7,552 nucleotides of DNA from Pseudorhodobacter antarcticus (GCA_945897655.1 CAMDHB010000164.1:1-7552); one strand, 5' to 3'. Positions 1-7,049 are shown, counted from the first letter of the stretch. The notes: generated by a model from the sequence alone, not told the origin. Translations and numbers: made by a program.

Positions 1-9
1 TTGCTAACG

Positions 10-22
10 GGGGACCATCCCC
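10..22 (+). other. Short hairpin just before frcB ribosome binding site
   Basis: GGGGA (10-14) and TCCCC (18-22) can pair as a 5-bp stem with a 3-base loop, ending 10 bases before the Shine-Dalgarno of frcB. It could be a 5' stabilising stem on a highly expressed message or the tail of a structure that starts left of the window. It is short enough to be chance. Confidence 0.25.
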
Positions 23-32
23 TTCACCCTTG

Positions 33-37
33 GGAGG
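33..37 (+). promoter_or_regulatory. Ribosome binding site of frcB
   Basis: GGAGG ends 7 bases before the ATG at 45. It fixes the start there rather than at the in-frame TTG at 30, which would overlap the Shine-Dalgarno and add five residues ahead of the signal peptide. Confidence 0.85.
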
Positions 38-44
38 ACTACCA

Positions 45-1055
45 ATGAAATTTAGAGCTGCCCTTTTGGGCGCTGCTGCGCTGACCGTGCTGGCTGGTGC
101 TGCTTCGGCTGCGGATCTGGCTTGCCTGATCACCAAGAACAACACCAACCCCTTCTTCGTGAAAATGAAAGAGGGCGCTGAGGCTGCTGCTACCGCCGCT
201 GGTCTGGACTTCCAGGCTTATGCCGGTGAAAAAGACGGCGACGCTGCACCGCAGATCACCGCCATCGAAAACTGCGTCGCTGCTGGCGCCAAGGGTATCT
301 TGATCACGCCGTCGAACGACAGCGTTGGCCCCGCCCTGAAGGACGCCCGCGCTGCTGGCATCCTGGTTATCGCACTGGACACCCCCCTGGCTGACGCTGA
401 AGCCCAGGACATCACCTTTGCAACCGACAACTTCGAAGCTGGTCTGCTGATCGGCAAGTGGGCTGCGGCAACGATGGGTGAAGGCGCTGCGACTGCCAAG
501 ATCGCAATGCTGGACATCAACAAGGACAACATCTCGGTCGACGTCGCCCGCGACACCGGCTTCCTGGTTGGCTTCGGCATCGAAGTTCCCGATCTGACCG
601 TGATGGGTTCGGAAACCGACCCGCGCGTCATCGGCCACGAAACCTCGGACGCGAACCCTGAAGGCGGTCTGCGCGCGATGGAAACCCTGCTGGCCAAGGA
701 CCCGGACATCAACGTGGTTTACACGATCAACGAGCCCGCTGCTGAAGGTGCCTATCAGGCCCTGAAGAACGCTGGCAAAGAAGGTCAGGCGATCATCGTT
801 TCGGTTGACGGCGGCTGCCCGGGCGTGGCTTCGGTCAAGTCGGGCGTCATCGGCGCGACCTCGCAGCAGTACCCGCTGAAGATGGCCGCACTGGGCATCG
901 ACGCAATCGCTGCTTTCGCCAAGGACGGCACGAAGCCGGCCGTGACCGAAGGTCTGTCGTTCTACAACACCGGTGTGAACCTGGTCACCGACAAGCCTGC
1001 TGAAGGCGTTCCGTCGATCGACACCACCGAAGGCACCGCTCTCTGCTGGGGCTAA
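45..1055 (+). CDS. frcB: Sugar ABC transporter periplasmic substrate-binding protein (FrcB-like)
   Basis: This is a 336-residue periplasmic binding protein of the ribose-binding/LacI-like fold (Peripla_BP_4 type). It captures a sugar in the periplasm and delivers it to the FrcC-FrcA complex. Seen: an N-terminal signal peptide with basic residues K2 and R4, a hydrophobic core at about 5-19, and an Ala-Ser-Ala cleavage signal near residues 20-22. The mature protein begins with the family's first strand and the ligand-loop motif TNPFF (34-38). Other typical pocket segments are ALDTP (110-114), TINEP (227-231) and VSVDGG (252-257). Four cysteines (27, 77, 258, 334) are present, the last in a C-terminal ALCWG. 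Next come a hairpin spacer and then the permease. In Sinorhizobium the frcBCAK system imports fructose, mannose and ribose, so fructose is the best guess here but is inferred from homology and gene order. Codon use is strongly biased to GCT, CTG and GGC, unlike the downstream genes, which suggests high expression. Confidence 0.9.
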   Translation: MKFRAALLGAAALTVLAGAASAADLACLITKNNTNPFFVKMKEGAEAAATAAGLDFQAYAGEKDGDAAPQITAIENCVAAGAKGILITPSNDSVGPALKDARAAGILVIALDTPLADAEAQDITFATDNFEAGLLIGKWAAATMGEGAATAKIAMLDINKDNISVDVARDTGFLVGFGIEVPDLTVMGSETDPRVIGHETSDANPEGGLRAMETLLAKDPDINVVYTINEPAAEGAYQALKNAGKEGQAIIVSVDGGCPGVASVKSGVIGATSQQYPLKMAALGIDAIAAFAKDGTKPAVTEGLSFYNTGVNLVTDKPAEGVPSIDTTEGTALCWG

Positions 1056-1099
1056 GATCATCGGGTCCGAATGGGCCTGAACTTCAGACTTGATTAACG

Positions 1100-1125
1100 G
1101 AAGGGCGGCTTTACAGTCGCCCTTC
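1100..1125 (+). terminator. Intercistronic hairpin between frcB and frcC (partial terminator or 3' stabiliser)
   Basis: GAAGGGCG (1100-1107) pairs perfectly with CGCCCTTC (1118-1125). The stem can continue inward through a G-U pair, a C-G pair and a T-A pair to leave a TTAC loop, about 11 bp in all. Only a weak T-rich tail (TCATT) follows, so complete termination is unlikely. It lies 44 bases past the frcB stop and 58 before the frcC start, inside an otherwise empty 128-base spacer (1056-1183). The likely role is to protect the frcB transcript end or to let only part of transcription into frcCAK. I see no convincing second promoter in the spacer. Confidence 0.7.
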
Positions 1126-1166
1126 TCATTAGACGAGGGCCGCAAGCCACGTCACATATATGCACC

Positions 1167-1175
1167 GGGGGGAAG
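1167..1175 (+). promoter_or_regulatory. Ribosome binding site of frcC
   Basis: The purine run GGGGGGAAG ends 8 bases before the ATG at 1184. It supports that start over the in-frame ATG at 1160, which lies upstream of this site and has no good Shine-Dalgarno of its own. Confidence 0.7.
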
Positions 1176-1183
1176 CCGTAGCG

Positions 1184-2263
1184 ATGAGCGCACCTGACGC
1201 ACCAACCAAGACCATTTCGGACTATGAGGCGACGCTGGCCAAGGCCGATACGGCGGTGGCCAATTTCGAACGGGACGACAAGTCCTTTGTCCATGTCCTG
1301 CGCGGCTATCTGCGCAATTACCCCACGATGATCCCGGCGCTGGTGCTGCTGATCTCGATCGCGGCGTTTTCGATCATCGCGCCACGGTTTCTGGGGATTG
1401 GCGCGCTGTCGACCATTTTGAAACAGGTGACGGTGACGGGCTTTATCGCACTGGCGCAGACGCTGGTCATTCTGACGGCGGGGATTGACCTGTCGGTTGG
1501 GGCCATTCTGGTGGTGTCATCGCTGATCATGGGCAATCTGGCGGTGATCACGGGCATTCCGGTTGGATTTGCCATCATCATCGGGATTGCCTTTGGAGCG
1601 CTGATGGGCTTGGTCAACGGCCTGCTGGTTGCACGCATGAAGCTGCCGCCATTCATTGTGACGCTGGGCACGCTGTCAATCTTCAACGCGCTGAAGCTGT
1701 GGTATTCGGGGTCGGAATCGATCCGGAACGTGGATATCGAGGCGCAGGCCCCGAGCCTTTTGTGGTTCGGGCAGGGTTTCAACTTTGGCGGGGCGTCGAT
1801 TTCCTATGGCGGGATTACGCTGATCCTGCTGGCCGCGGTGCTGTGGTATGTGCTGAACCATACGGCCTGGGGGCGGCATGTGCATGCCATCGGGGATGAC
1901 CCGGATGCGGCGATGCTGTCGGGCATCAGGGTCAACGGTGTGTTGATTTCGGTCTATGCTGTGGCAGGGCTGATCTGCGGCTTTACCGCCTGGATCGCGA
2001 TTGGTCGGGTCGGCTCGGTCTCGCCCATAGCGTTTGACACGGTCAACCTGGCCTCGATCACCGCTGTGGTGATTGGCGGCACGTCGTTGTTCGGCGGGCG
2101 CGGGTCGATCATCGGGTCGGTTCTGGGGGCGTTTATCGTGGGTGTGTTCAACACTGGGCTGTCCCTGGCGGGTGTGGATGACTATTGGCAGATGTTCGCG
2201 GCAGGGTGCCTGGTGATCATCGCCGTTGCTTTGGATCAATGGCTGCGGAGGGCGTCGCAATGA
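1184..2263 (+). CDS. frcC: Sugar ABC transporter permease (FrcC-like)
   Basis: This 359-residue inner-membrane permease belongs to the RbsC/AraH-type branch (BPD_transp_2 family) and should form the transmembrane channel of the sugar importer. Seen: a hydrophilic cytoplasmic N-terminal stretch of about 47 residues, then multiple hydrophobic segments, roughly 48-68, 84-99, 104-120, 126-149, 210-224, 253-276, 288-300, 308-325 and 336-350. The family-typical GIDLSVG lies at 100-106. The cytoplasmic loop GDDPDAAMLSGI (237-248) corresponds to the conserved G-(G/D)-N/D-P-x-A-A-x-L-S-G-I segment that contacts the ATPase. Length fits the family. The start at 1184 is chosen for its Shine-Dalgarno; the ATG at 1160 would add eight residues. 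The stop overlaps the frcA start by 4 bases (ATGA, 2260-2263). Sugar specificity is inferred from the frcBCAK gene order. Confidence 0.9.
   Translation: MSAPDAPTKTISDYEATLAKADTAVANFERDDKSFVHVLRGYLRNYPTMIPALVLLISIAAFSIIAPRFLGIGALSTILKQVTVTGFIALAQTLVILTAGIDLSVGAILVVSSLIMGNLAVITGIPVGFAIIIGIAFGALMGLVNGLLVARMKLPPFIVTLGTLSIFNALKLWYSGSESIRNVDIEAQAPSLLWFGQGFNFGGASISYGGITLILLAAVLWYVLNHTAWGRHVHAIGDDPDAAMLSGIRVNGVLISVYAVAGLICGFTAWIAIGRVGSVSPIAFDTVNLASITAVVIGGTSLFGGRGSIIGSVLGAFIVGVFNTGLSLAGVDDYWQMFAAGCLVIIAVALDQWLRRASQ
2247..2252 (+). promoter_or_regulatory. Ribosome binding site of frcA inside the frcC 3' end
   Basis: GGAGGG lies in the last codons of frcC, 7 bases before the frcA ATG at 2260. It supports that start over longer in-frame options such as the ATG at 2185, which would place 25 extra residues inside frcC. 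It fits translational coupling across the ATGA overlap. Confidence 0.8.
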
Positions 2264-3045
2264 GTGCTGTTCAACCGATCCTGAAGGCTCGTGGGTTGCT
2301 GAAACGCTATGGCACCGTTGTGGCCATGTCGGGGGCCGATTTCGAACTGATGCCGGGGGAAATTCTGGGTGTCATCGGGGATAACGGCGCGGGCAAATCG
2401 ACGCTGATCAAGGCGCTGTCGGGTGCTGTGATCCCGGACCACGGCACCATCGAGTTGGACGGCAAGGCCGTCCATTTCAACGGGCCGGAGGATGCGCGCA
2501 AGTTGGGGATTGAAACGGTTTATCAAAACCTGGCCATGTCGCCCGCCTTGTCGATTGCCGACAACATGTTTCTGGGTCGCGAATGGCGCAAGCCCGGGAT
2601 CATGGGGTCGGTGTTCCGCCAGATGGACCGGCCGCGGATGGAGAAGTTCGCCCGTGAAAAGCTGAGCGAGTTGGGGCTGATGACGATCCAGAACATCCAT
2701 CAGGCGGTGGAGACGCTGTCGGGTGGTCAGCGGCAGGGTGTGGCGGTGGCACGGGCGGCGGCGTTTGGCTCCAAGGTGGTGATCCTGGACGAGCCTACGG
2801 CGGCGCTGGGCGTGAAGGAATCGCGCCGGGTTCTGGAACTGATCCGGGATGTGCGGGCGCGGGGGATTCCGATCATTCTGATCAGCCACAACATGCCCCA
2901 TGTGTTCGAGGTGTGTGACCAGGTTCACATTCACCGCTTGGGCAAGCGGCTGTGCGTGATCAATCCCAAGGATTATTCGATGTCGGACGCGGTGGCCTTC
3001 ATGACCGGCGCAAAGCTGCCGGAAGGCATAACCGAGGCCGCATGA
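2260..3045 (+). CDS. frcA: Sugar ABC transporter ATP-binding protein (FrcA-like)
   Basis: This 261-residue cytoplasmic ATPase powers sugar import through FrcC. It holds one complete nucleotide-binding domain: Walker A GDNGAGKST (40-48), Q-loop Gln89 (VYQN), signature LSGGQ (153-157), Walker B VVILDEPT (173-180) with catalytic Glu178, and switch His210 (LISHN). All key residues are intact. Unlike RbsA, MglA or XylG of enterics, which carry two fused ATPase domains, this is a single-domain protein, as in the rhizobial Frc system, so two copies presumably work per transporter. The gene starts within the frcC stop (ATGA) and its own stop overlaps the frcK start in the same way (3042-3045). Family and role are clear; the transported sugar is inferred from the operon. 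Confidence 0.92.
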   Translation: MSAVQPILKARGLLKRYGTVVAMSGADFELMPGEILGVIGDNGAGKSTLIKALSGAVIPDHGTIELDGKAVHFNGPEDARKLGIETVYQNLAMSPALSIADNMFLGREWRKPGIMGSVFRQMDRPRMEKFAREKLSELGLMTIQNIHQAVETLSGGQRQGVAVARAAAFGSKVVILDEPTAALGVKESRRVLELIRDVRARGIPIILISHNMPHVFEVCDQVHIHRLGKRLCVINPKDYSMSDAVAFMTGAKLPEGITEAA

Positions 3046-3647
3046 CACCGGACGATCTGGCATTGGAGATTCGCCGCAGGGCGGGGCAGGGGCGGTTCAT
3101 CACCGCCCTTGCCGGACCGCCGGGGTCGGGCAAGTCAACGCTGGCGGCTGATCTGGTGGCGCGCTTGGGCGTTGGGGCCAAGGCGGTGCCGATGGATGGC
3201 TTTCATTATGACGATGCCGTGCTGAATGCGCGGGGGGCGCGGGACCGCAAGGGGGCGCCTGACACATTTGATGCGCGGGGGTTTCTGCATCTGCTGAAGC
3301 GGTTGCGGAGTGAGGACGAGGTTGCCATTCCGCTGTTTGACCGCGATCTGGAGATTTCGCGGGCCGGGGCGGATATTGTGACCGCAGCCGACCGGCTGCT
3401 GGTGATTGAGGGCAATTACCTGCTGCTGAACGAAGCGCCGTGGCCCGAGGCGCTGCCACTGTACGACATGACAGTATGGATTGATGTGCCCGAGGCAGAG
3501 CTTGACCGCCGATTGGTGGCGCGTTGGGCGCATTATGGCAAGACGCCCGAGGCGGCGCGGGCCTGGATTGACGGCAATGACATGCCCAATATCCGGCGGG
3601 TCACAGAAGGCTCGCGGGCGGCGGATGTTGTACTGCGCTGGTCCTGA
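3042..3647 (+). CDS. frcK: P-loop kinase linked to the fructose transporter (FrcK-like)
   Basis: This 201-residue cytoplasmic protein belongs to the uridine kinase/pantothenate kinase/phosphoribulokinase-like P-loop group, often annotated as a nucleoside/nucleotide kinase family protein. Seen: Walker A GPPGSGKST (25-33); an acidic base or substrate segment MDGFHYDD (51-58); a substrate-loop-like RKGAPDTFD (69-77); EGNYLLL (123-129), in the position where this group carries its second conserved strand; and an arginine-rich lid around DRRLVARW (155-162). Sequence and place match frcK, the last gene of frcBCAK in Sinorhizobium. Its physiological substrate is not evident: it is not of the PfkB or ROK fructokinase types. 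Phosphorylating the imported sugar or a derivative is a plausible inference only. Translation is probably coupled to frcA through the ATGA overlap, because only a weak GAGG (3034-3037) precedes the start. A much longer in-frame start at 2952 would lie inside frcA and is unlikely. Confidence 0.85.
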   Translation: MTPDDLALEIRRRAGQGRFITALAGPPGSGKSTLAADLVARLGVGAKAVPMDGFHYDDAVLNARGARDRKGAPDTFDARGFLHLLKRLRSEDEVAIPLFDRDLEISRAGADIVTAADRLLVIEGNYLLLNEAPWPEALPLYDMTVWIDVPEAELDRRLVARWAHYGKTPEAARAWIDGNDMPNIRRVTEGSRAADVVLRWS

Positions 3648-3659
3648 GGGCTTCGCCTA

Positions 3660-3713
3660 GGTTCTTTGGACCAGGATGGGCAGATTGCCCATCCTACAAG
3701 CGGTTCTGGACCA
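3660..3713. repeat. Imperfect direct repeat bracketing the palindrome
   Basis: GGTTCTTTGGACCA (3660-3673) and GGTTCTGGACCA (3702-3713) differ only by a two-base TT insertion. The first copy is intergenic. The second is inside the last codons of the P450 gene. The palindrome at 3673-3695 lies between them. The arrangement resembles a degenerate target-site duplication or a duplicated gene end, but the repeats are short enough that chance is not excluded. Confidence 0.5.
3673..3695. terminator. Bidirectional hairpin between the converging frc operon and P450 operon
   Basis: AGGATGGGCA (3673-3682) and TGCCCATCCT (3686-3695) form a perfect 10-bp stem with a GAT loop. It lies 25 bases past the frcK stop, and its right arm contains two of the three bases of the P450 stop codon (3694-3696). 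Its position between two convergent transcription units fits a shared terminator. Neither side has a U-tract, so it may work with Rho, as an RNA end stabiliser, or simply be a copy of a dispersed palindromic repeat. Confidence 0.6.
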
Positions 3714-4866
3714 TCAGACGTTTCAGACCGTGGAAATGGTAGACATCGGCATAGCTGGGCTTTTCGGCCAAGGCCAAGCGGGGCAACCGGTCAAACAGGA
3801 TTGGCAGGGCCGTTTGCAGTTCCAGACGGGCCAAGGGGGCGCCCACGCAGAAATGCAGGCCCGCGCCGAAGGTTACATGCGGCTTGGCCAGACGGGTGGG
3901 GTCGAATGTCGCCGGGTCATCCCATAGGGCCGGATCGCGGTTGGCGGCGGCCAGAAGCAGCGCCACGCGGTCACCACGGCGGAAGGTGTGGCCCATAACC
4001 TCGGCATCGGTATAGGCCCAGCGGGTGAACATGTGCAGGGCGGGATCAAAGCGCAGGATCTCTTCGACGGCGGGCTCCGGATTGGATAGGGACCCGACCG
4101 TGCCGGTTTCCAGAAGGGTTTTCACGCCATTGCCGATGGTGTGGACCGTCGCCTCATGCCCGGCATTCAGGAGAAGGATGCAGGTCGTGATCAGCTCATC
4201 GGTGGAGAGACGCTCCCCCTCAGCCTCAGCCGCGATCAGGTGGGTGATCAGGTCATCGGCGGGCTTGGCACGGCGCTCCTCGACATAGCGGCGCATGAAG
4301 GCCACAAAAGCCTCGGTCGCGGCGATGGCGCGGTCTTCGCGGGCGCGGTCGCGGCCTGCCATGTACATGCCGACCATCGCGTTGGACCAGCGCAGCAAGT
4401 CGTCGGACATGTCTTCGGGAACGCCGAGGAGGCGTGCGATGATGATGACCGGAAGTTTGGTGCCGAATTGGGCGAGCAGGTCGAAATCGCCTGACGGGAA
4501 GGCGTCAATCAACTGATGGGACAGGGTCGCGATTTCGGGTTGCAGGGCGGCGATGCGGCGTGAGGTGAATGCGCGCAGGACGAGGGAGCGCAGGCGGGTG
4601 TGGCGTGGTGGTTCCAGTTCCAGCATCGAATGCGCCTCGACCGCGTAGAAGGGGGCGAGGTGGGGGGCGAATTGCAGGGGTTCGGGACTTTCGCGGCCAA
4701 AGCGGCGGTCGCGGAAGATGGCGTTGCAGGCGGCGGCATTGCCGGTGCAGACCAGATCATAATCTGTCCAGTGAAAGAACGGGCCGTGGCGGCGGGCCTG
4801 TTCGTAGAACGGGTAGGGGTTTTGCACGAAGGCGGCATCCGTTGGCGACTGGCTGAGGTGGTGCAT
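3694..4866 (-). CDS. Cytochrome P450 (bacterial soluble type)
   Basis: This 390-residue heme-thiolate monooxygenase would insert one oxygen atom into an organic substrate, using electrons normally supplied by a ferredoxin and its reductase. All signature elements are present: C-helix HTRLR (89-93, HxxxR); I-helix oxygen-activation motif AGHEAT (235-240) with acidic Glu238 and Thr240; K-helix EILR (269-272, ExxR); and heme loop FGAGLHFCVG (333-342) with axial Cys340, followed by APLAR. Length and the lack of a membrane anchor fit soluble bacterial class I P450s. I cannot assign a CYP family or substrate. The start at 4866 follows GGGGGAA at close spacing; a longer frame to 4962 would run into the preceding gene. 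It begins 20 bases after the DMT exporter stop, so the two are probably co-transcribed. No ferredoxin or reductase is nearby. The 3' end is unusual: the stop codon lies in a palindrome. Confidence 0.93.
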   Translation of the reverse strand: MHHLSQSPTDAAFVQNPYPFYEQARRHGPFFHWTDYDLVCTGNAAACNAIFRDRRFGRESPEPLQFAPHLAPFYAVEAHSMLELEPPRHTRLRSLVLRAFTSRRIAALQPEIATLSHQLIDAFPSGDFDLLAQFGTKLPVIIIARLLGVPEDMSDDLLRWSNAMVGMYMAGRDRAREDRAIAATEAFVAFMRRYVEERRAKPADDLITHLIAAEAEGERLSTDELITTCILLLNAGHEATVHTIGNGVKTLLETGTVGSLSNPEPAVEEILRFDPALHMFTRWAYTDAEVMGHTFRRGDRVALLLAAANRDPALWDDPATFDPTRLAKPHVTFGAGLHFCVGAPLARLELQTALPILFDRLPRLALAEKPSYADVYHFHGLKRLMVQNRL

Positions 4867-4869
4867 CTG

Positions 4870-4876
4870 TTCCCCC
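4870..4876 (-). promoter_or_regulatory. Ribosome binding site of the P450 gene
   Basis: Read on the minus strand, GGGGGAA is followed by CAG and the ATG at 4866. The spacing is tight, but this is the only purine-rich site near a plausible start, and it lies between the exporter stop (4887) and the P450 start. Confidence 0.55.
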
Positions 4877-4886
4877 GTGTGAGACG

Positions 4887-5801
4887 TCAGGCTTTGCCGC
4901 GCCAGAGCCCTTGAGCCACAACCACGCCGATGGCAACCAATGCGGCCCCGCCAGCCTGCCACCAGTTCCAGCTGCCGCCCAAGCTCATGGCGATCAGCAT
5001 CACGTAGAACGGGGTAGCGTTGATGTGCAGCGCCGCCATGCCGACGCCAAGGCTGTCAACCGCCGTGACCCACAGGATCTGGCTGAAGACCAAAGACCCC
5101 ACGACAAAGATCAGCAGGGCGGACCATTCGCGGGTGCCCATCGCGCCGAAATCGGGGGCTTGGCTGAGGCCCAGGGGTTGCGCCACGGCCCAGATCAGGC
5201 AGGCGGACAGGGCGCCGCCGATCATTGTGATGGAACAGCGACCCAGATGCGACATGCCGGGCAGGCCGGTGATCGTCCAGCGGGAGCCAAGGGTGTAAAA
5301 CAGCGTGGATATGGCGCAGAGCAGGGCGCCGAGGCCGAAGTTGACGCCGGTAGCCTGGGTTCCCAGTGCCAGAATGCCGCCCGCGACCGCAAAGGCCAAG
5401 CCCACCAGCAGGGCAAGGGTCAGCTTGCGGGCGTCCAGAAGAATTTCGGTTGCAAGGCCCACCACGGGCAAGGTGGCCGATATGACGGCCACCGTGACCG
5501 GGTCGGTCCAGGCCTGGCCCAGGATCACCAGACAGCCGCCAGCGCCGATCACGGCCCCGGCGCCAAGCCCGTTGCGCCAGTTGGCCTGTTTGAGGCTTTG
5601 CCAGCCATCGAGCCAAAGCCAGATGGGCAAAAGCACCAGCGCGCCCAACAAAAAGCGCAGGCCTGCCAAGGGCATGGGGTTCAGGATGGGCATGACGAAG
5701 GTGTTTGCCGGAAGGCCGGTTGACCAGCAGATCATGGCGGCCATGCAGACCATATGCGCGCGCCAAGGGCTCATGGAAAGCGCGGGGGAGGGGCTGGTCA
5801 T
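4887..5801 (-). CDS. EamA/DMT-family membrane transporter
   Basis: This 304-residue, strongly hydrophobic inner-membrane protein fits the 10-helix drug/metabolite transporter superfamily, with two EamA-like halves (about 15-145 and 155-300). Hydrophobic segments are visible at about 15-38, 43-64, 78-96, 102-120, 128-147, 155-171, 190-208, 228-246, 257-274 and 282-299. The first helix has the family-like CWSTGLP (25-31), and the first half carries the usual Pro-rich turn followed by GLRFLLGAL (47-55). Members export amino acids, metabolites or drugs; no substrate can be read from the sequence. It starts 27 bases after the tpiA stop and ends 20 bases before the P450 start, so it is probably in the same operon. 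No good Shine-Dalgarno precedes either the ATG at 5801 or the in-frame ATG at 5774, so the exact start is uncertain and coupling to tpiA translation is possible. Confidence 0.85.
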   Translation of the reverse strand: MTSPSPALSMSPWRAHMVCMAAMICWSTGLPANTFVMPILNPMPLAGLRFLLGALVLLPIWLWLDGWQSLKQANWRNGLGAGAVIGAGGCLVILGQAWTDPVTVAVISATLPVVGLATEILLDARKLTLALLVGLAFAVAGGILALGTQATGVNFGLGALLCAISTLFYTLGSRWTITGLPGMSHLGRCSITMIGGALSACLIWAVAQPLGLSQAPDFGAMGTREWSALLIFVVGSLVFSQILWVTAVDSLGVGMAALHINATPFYVMLIAMSLGGSWNWWQAGGAALVAIGVVVAQGLWRGKA

Positions 5802-5828
5802 GGGGTCAATCTTTGGTGGCTGCGGCGA

Positions 5829-6575
<747 letters not shown>

Positions 6576-6580
6576 GTCAT

Positions 6581-6585
6581 CCTCC
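6581..6585 (-). promoter_or_regulatory. Ribosome binding site of tpiA
   Basis: Minus-strand GGAGG lies 5 bases before the ATG at 6575. The alternative ATG at 6587 is immediately 5' of it and cannot use it, so the shorter protein is preferred. Confidence 0.8.
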
Positions 6586-6593
6586 ATCTTACG

Positions 6594-6618
6594 CTGTGTG
6601 AGGGGGTAGCCTGTGTGA
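6594..6618. repeat. Twin CTGTGTGA direct repeat upstream of tpiA
   Basis: CTGTGTGA occurs at 6594-6601 and again at 6611-6618, with a 17-base offset, 19-43 bases upstream of the tpiA start. The minus-strand reading is TCACACAG twice. Half-sites of a regulator or a chance repeat are both possible. No convincing promoter hexamers are visible around it. Confidence 0.4.
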
Positions 6619-6631
6619 CGCGGGGAGGGAA

Positions 6632-6670
6632 GATTTTTCGCAGAAAAATCGCGGGTCTTGCGATTTTTCT
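6632..6670 (-). terminator. Three-armed hairpin region ending the suf transcript and preceding tpiA
   Basis: AGAAAAATCGC (6642-6652) and GCGATTTTTCT (6660-6670) form a perfect 11-bp stem with a 7-base loop. A third arm, GATTTTTC (6632-6639), can instead pair with GAAAAATC (6643-6650) as an 8-bp stem with a 3-base loop. The two structures share the middle arm and exclude each other. On the minus strand the first hairpin starts 19 bases after the sufA stop and its descending arm carries the U-run, so it probably terminates or slows transcription from suf. The remaining bases to tpiA (6576-6631) presumably hold the tpiA leader. Confidence 0.6.
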
Positions 6671-6689
6671 GACGGAATTCGCGTTAGGC

Positions 6690-7049
6690 TTAGGTGGCGG
6701 GTTGGTCCTTGAACTTGATCGACTCGCCGCAGCCGCAGGCATCAATGACGTTGGGGTTGCGGAACTTGAAGCCCGCATGCAGCAGGTCAACTTCGTAGTC
6801 GATTTCGGTGCCGATCAGGAACATCTGCGCCATCGGTGCGATCAGCACGCGCGCGCCGTCCTGTTCAACAACCTCGTCCAGGGGATTGACCGATGTCACA
6901 TAGTCCATCGTGTATTCCATCCCGGCACAACCGCCCTTCTTGACGCCGATGCGCAGGCCCTCGCTGCCCTTTTCGGCCATGAGGCCGGCAATTTGCCGGA
7001 TTGCCATTGGGGTCAGGGTGACGGCCGCTTTGCCGGGGATGCCAAACAT
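6690..7049 (-). CDS. sufA: A-type iron-sulfur carrier protein (SufA/IscA/ErpA family)
   Basis: This 119-residue cytoplasmic carrier of the HesB/IscA family receives Fe-S clusters from the SUF scaffold and passes them to target apoproteins. The three cluster-ligating cysteines are present: Cys41 in GGCAGMEY (39-46), and Cys105 and Cys107 in ACGCGES (104-110). Family residues such as LRIGVKKGGC before the first Cys and FRNPN (96-100) before the Cys pair are also seen. Length is slightly above the usual 105-115. The start at 7049 has an AAGGAG Shine-Dalgarno 7 bases upstream. It follows sufT after 137 bases in the same direction, which fits the end of an alphaproteobacterial suf operon. Whether it is best called SufA, IscA or ErpA cannot be settled from the sequence; the sufT neighbour favours a SUF context. 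Confidence 0.9.
   Translation of the reverse strand: MFGIPGKAAVTLTPMAIRQIAGLMAEKGSEGLRIGVKKGGCAGMEYTMDYVTSVNPLDEVVEQDGARVLIAPMAQMFLIGTEIDYEVDLLHAGFKFRNPNVIDACGCGESIKFKDQPAT

Noticed and set aside
39..1145. Long open frame (368 codons) antisense to all of frcB
   Set aside because: It mirrors a well-supported binding-protein gene whose codon bias avoids reverse-strand stops. The antisense protein shows no recognisable motif, signal or plausible composition, and no ribosome site was seen.
1056..1183. Second promoter for frcC in the frcB-frcC spacer
   Set aside because: TTGATT at 1090-1095 could be read as a weak -35, but no acceptable -10 lies at the right distance and the hairpin occupies that place.
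1676..2260. Minus-strand open frames over frcC and frcA (also 2236-3063)
   Set aside because: Both are Arg/Pro/His-rich antisense translations of clearly conserved ABC transporter genes, with no independent support.
4911..5723. Plus-strand open frame of 270 codons over the EamA exporter
   Set aside because: The product is a Gln/Gly/His/Ala-rich hydrophilic string typical of the antisense of a membrane protein gene. The minus-strand frame has clear transmembrane segments.
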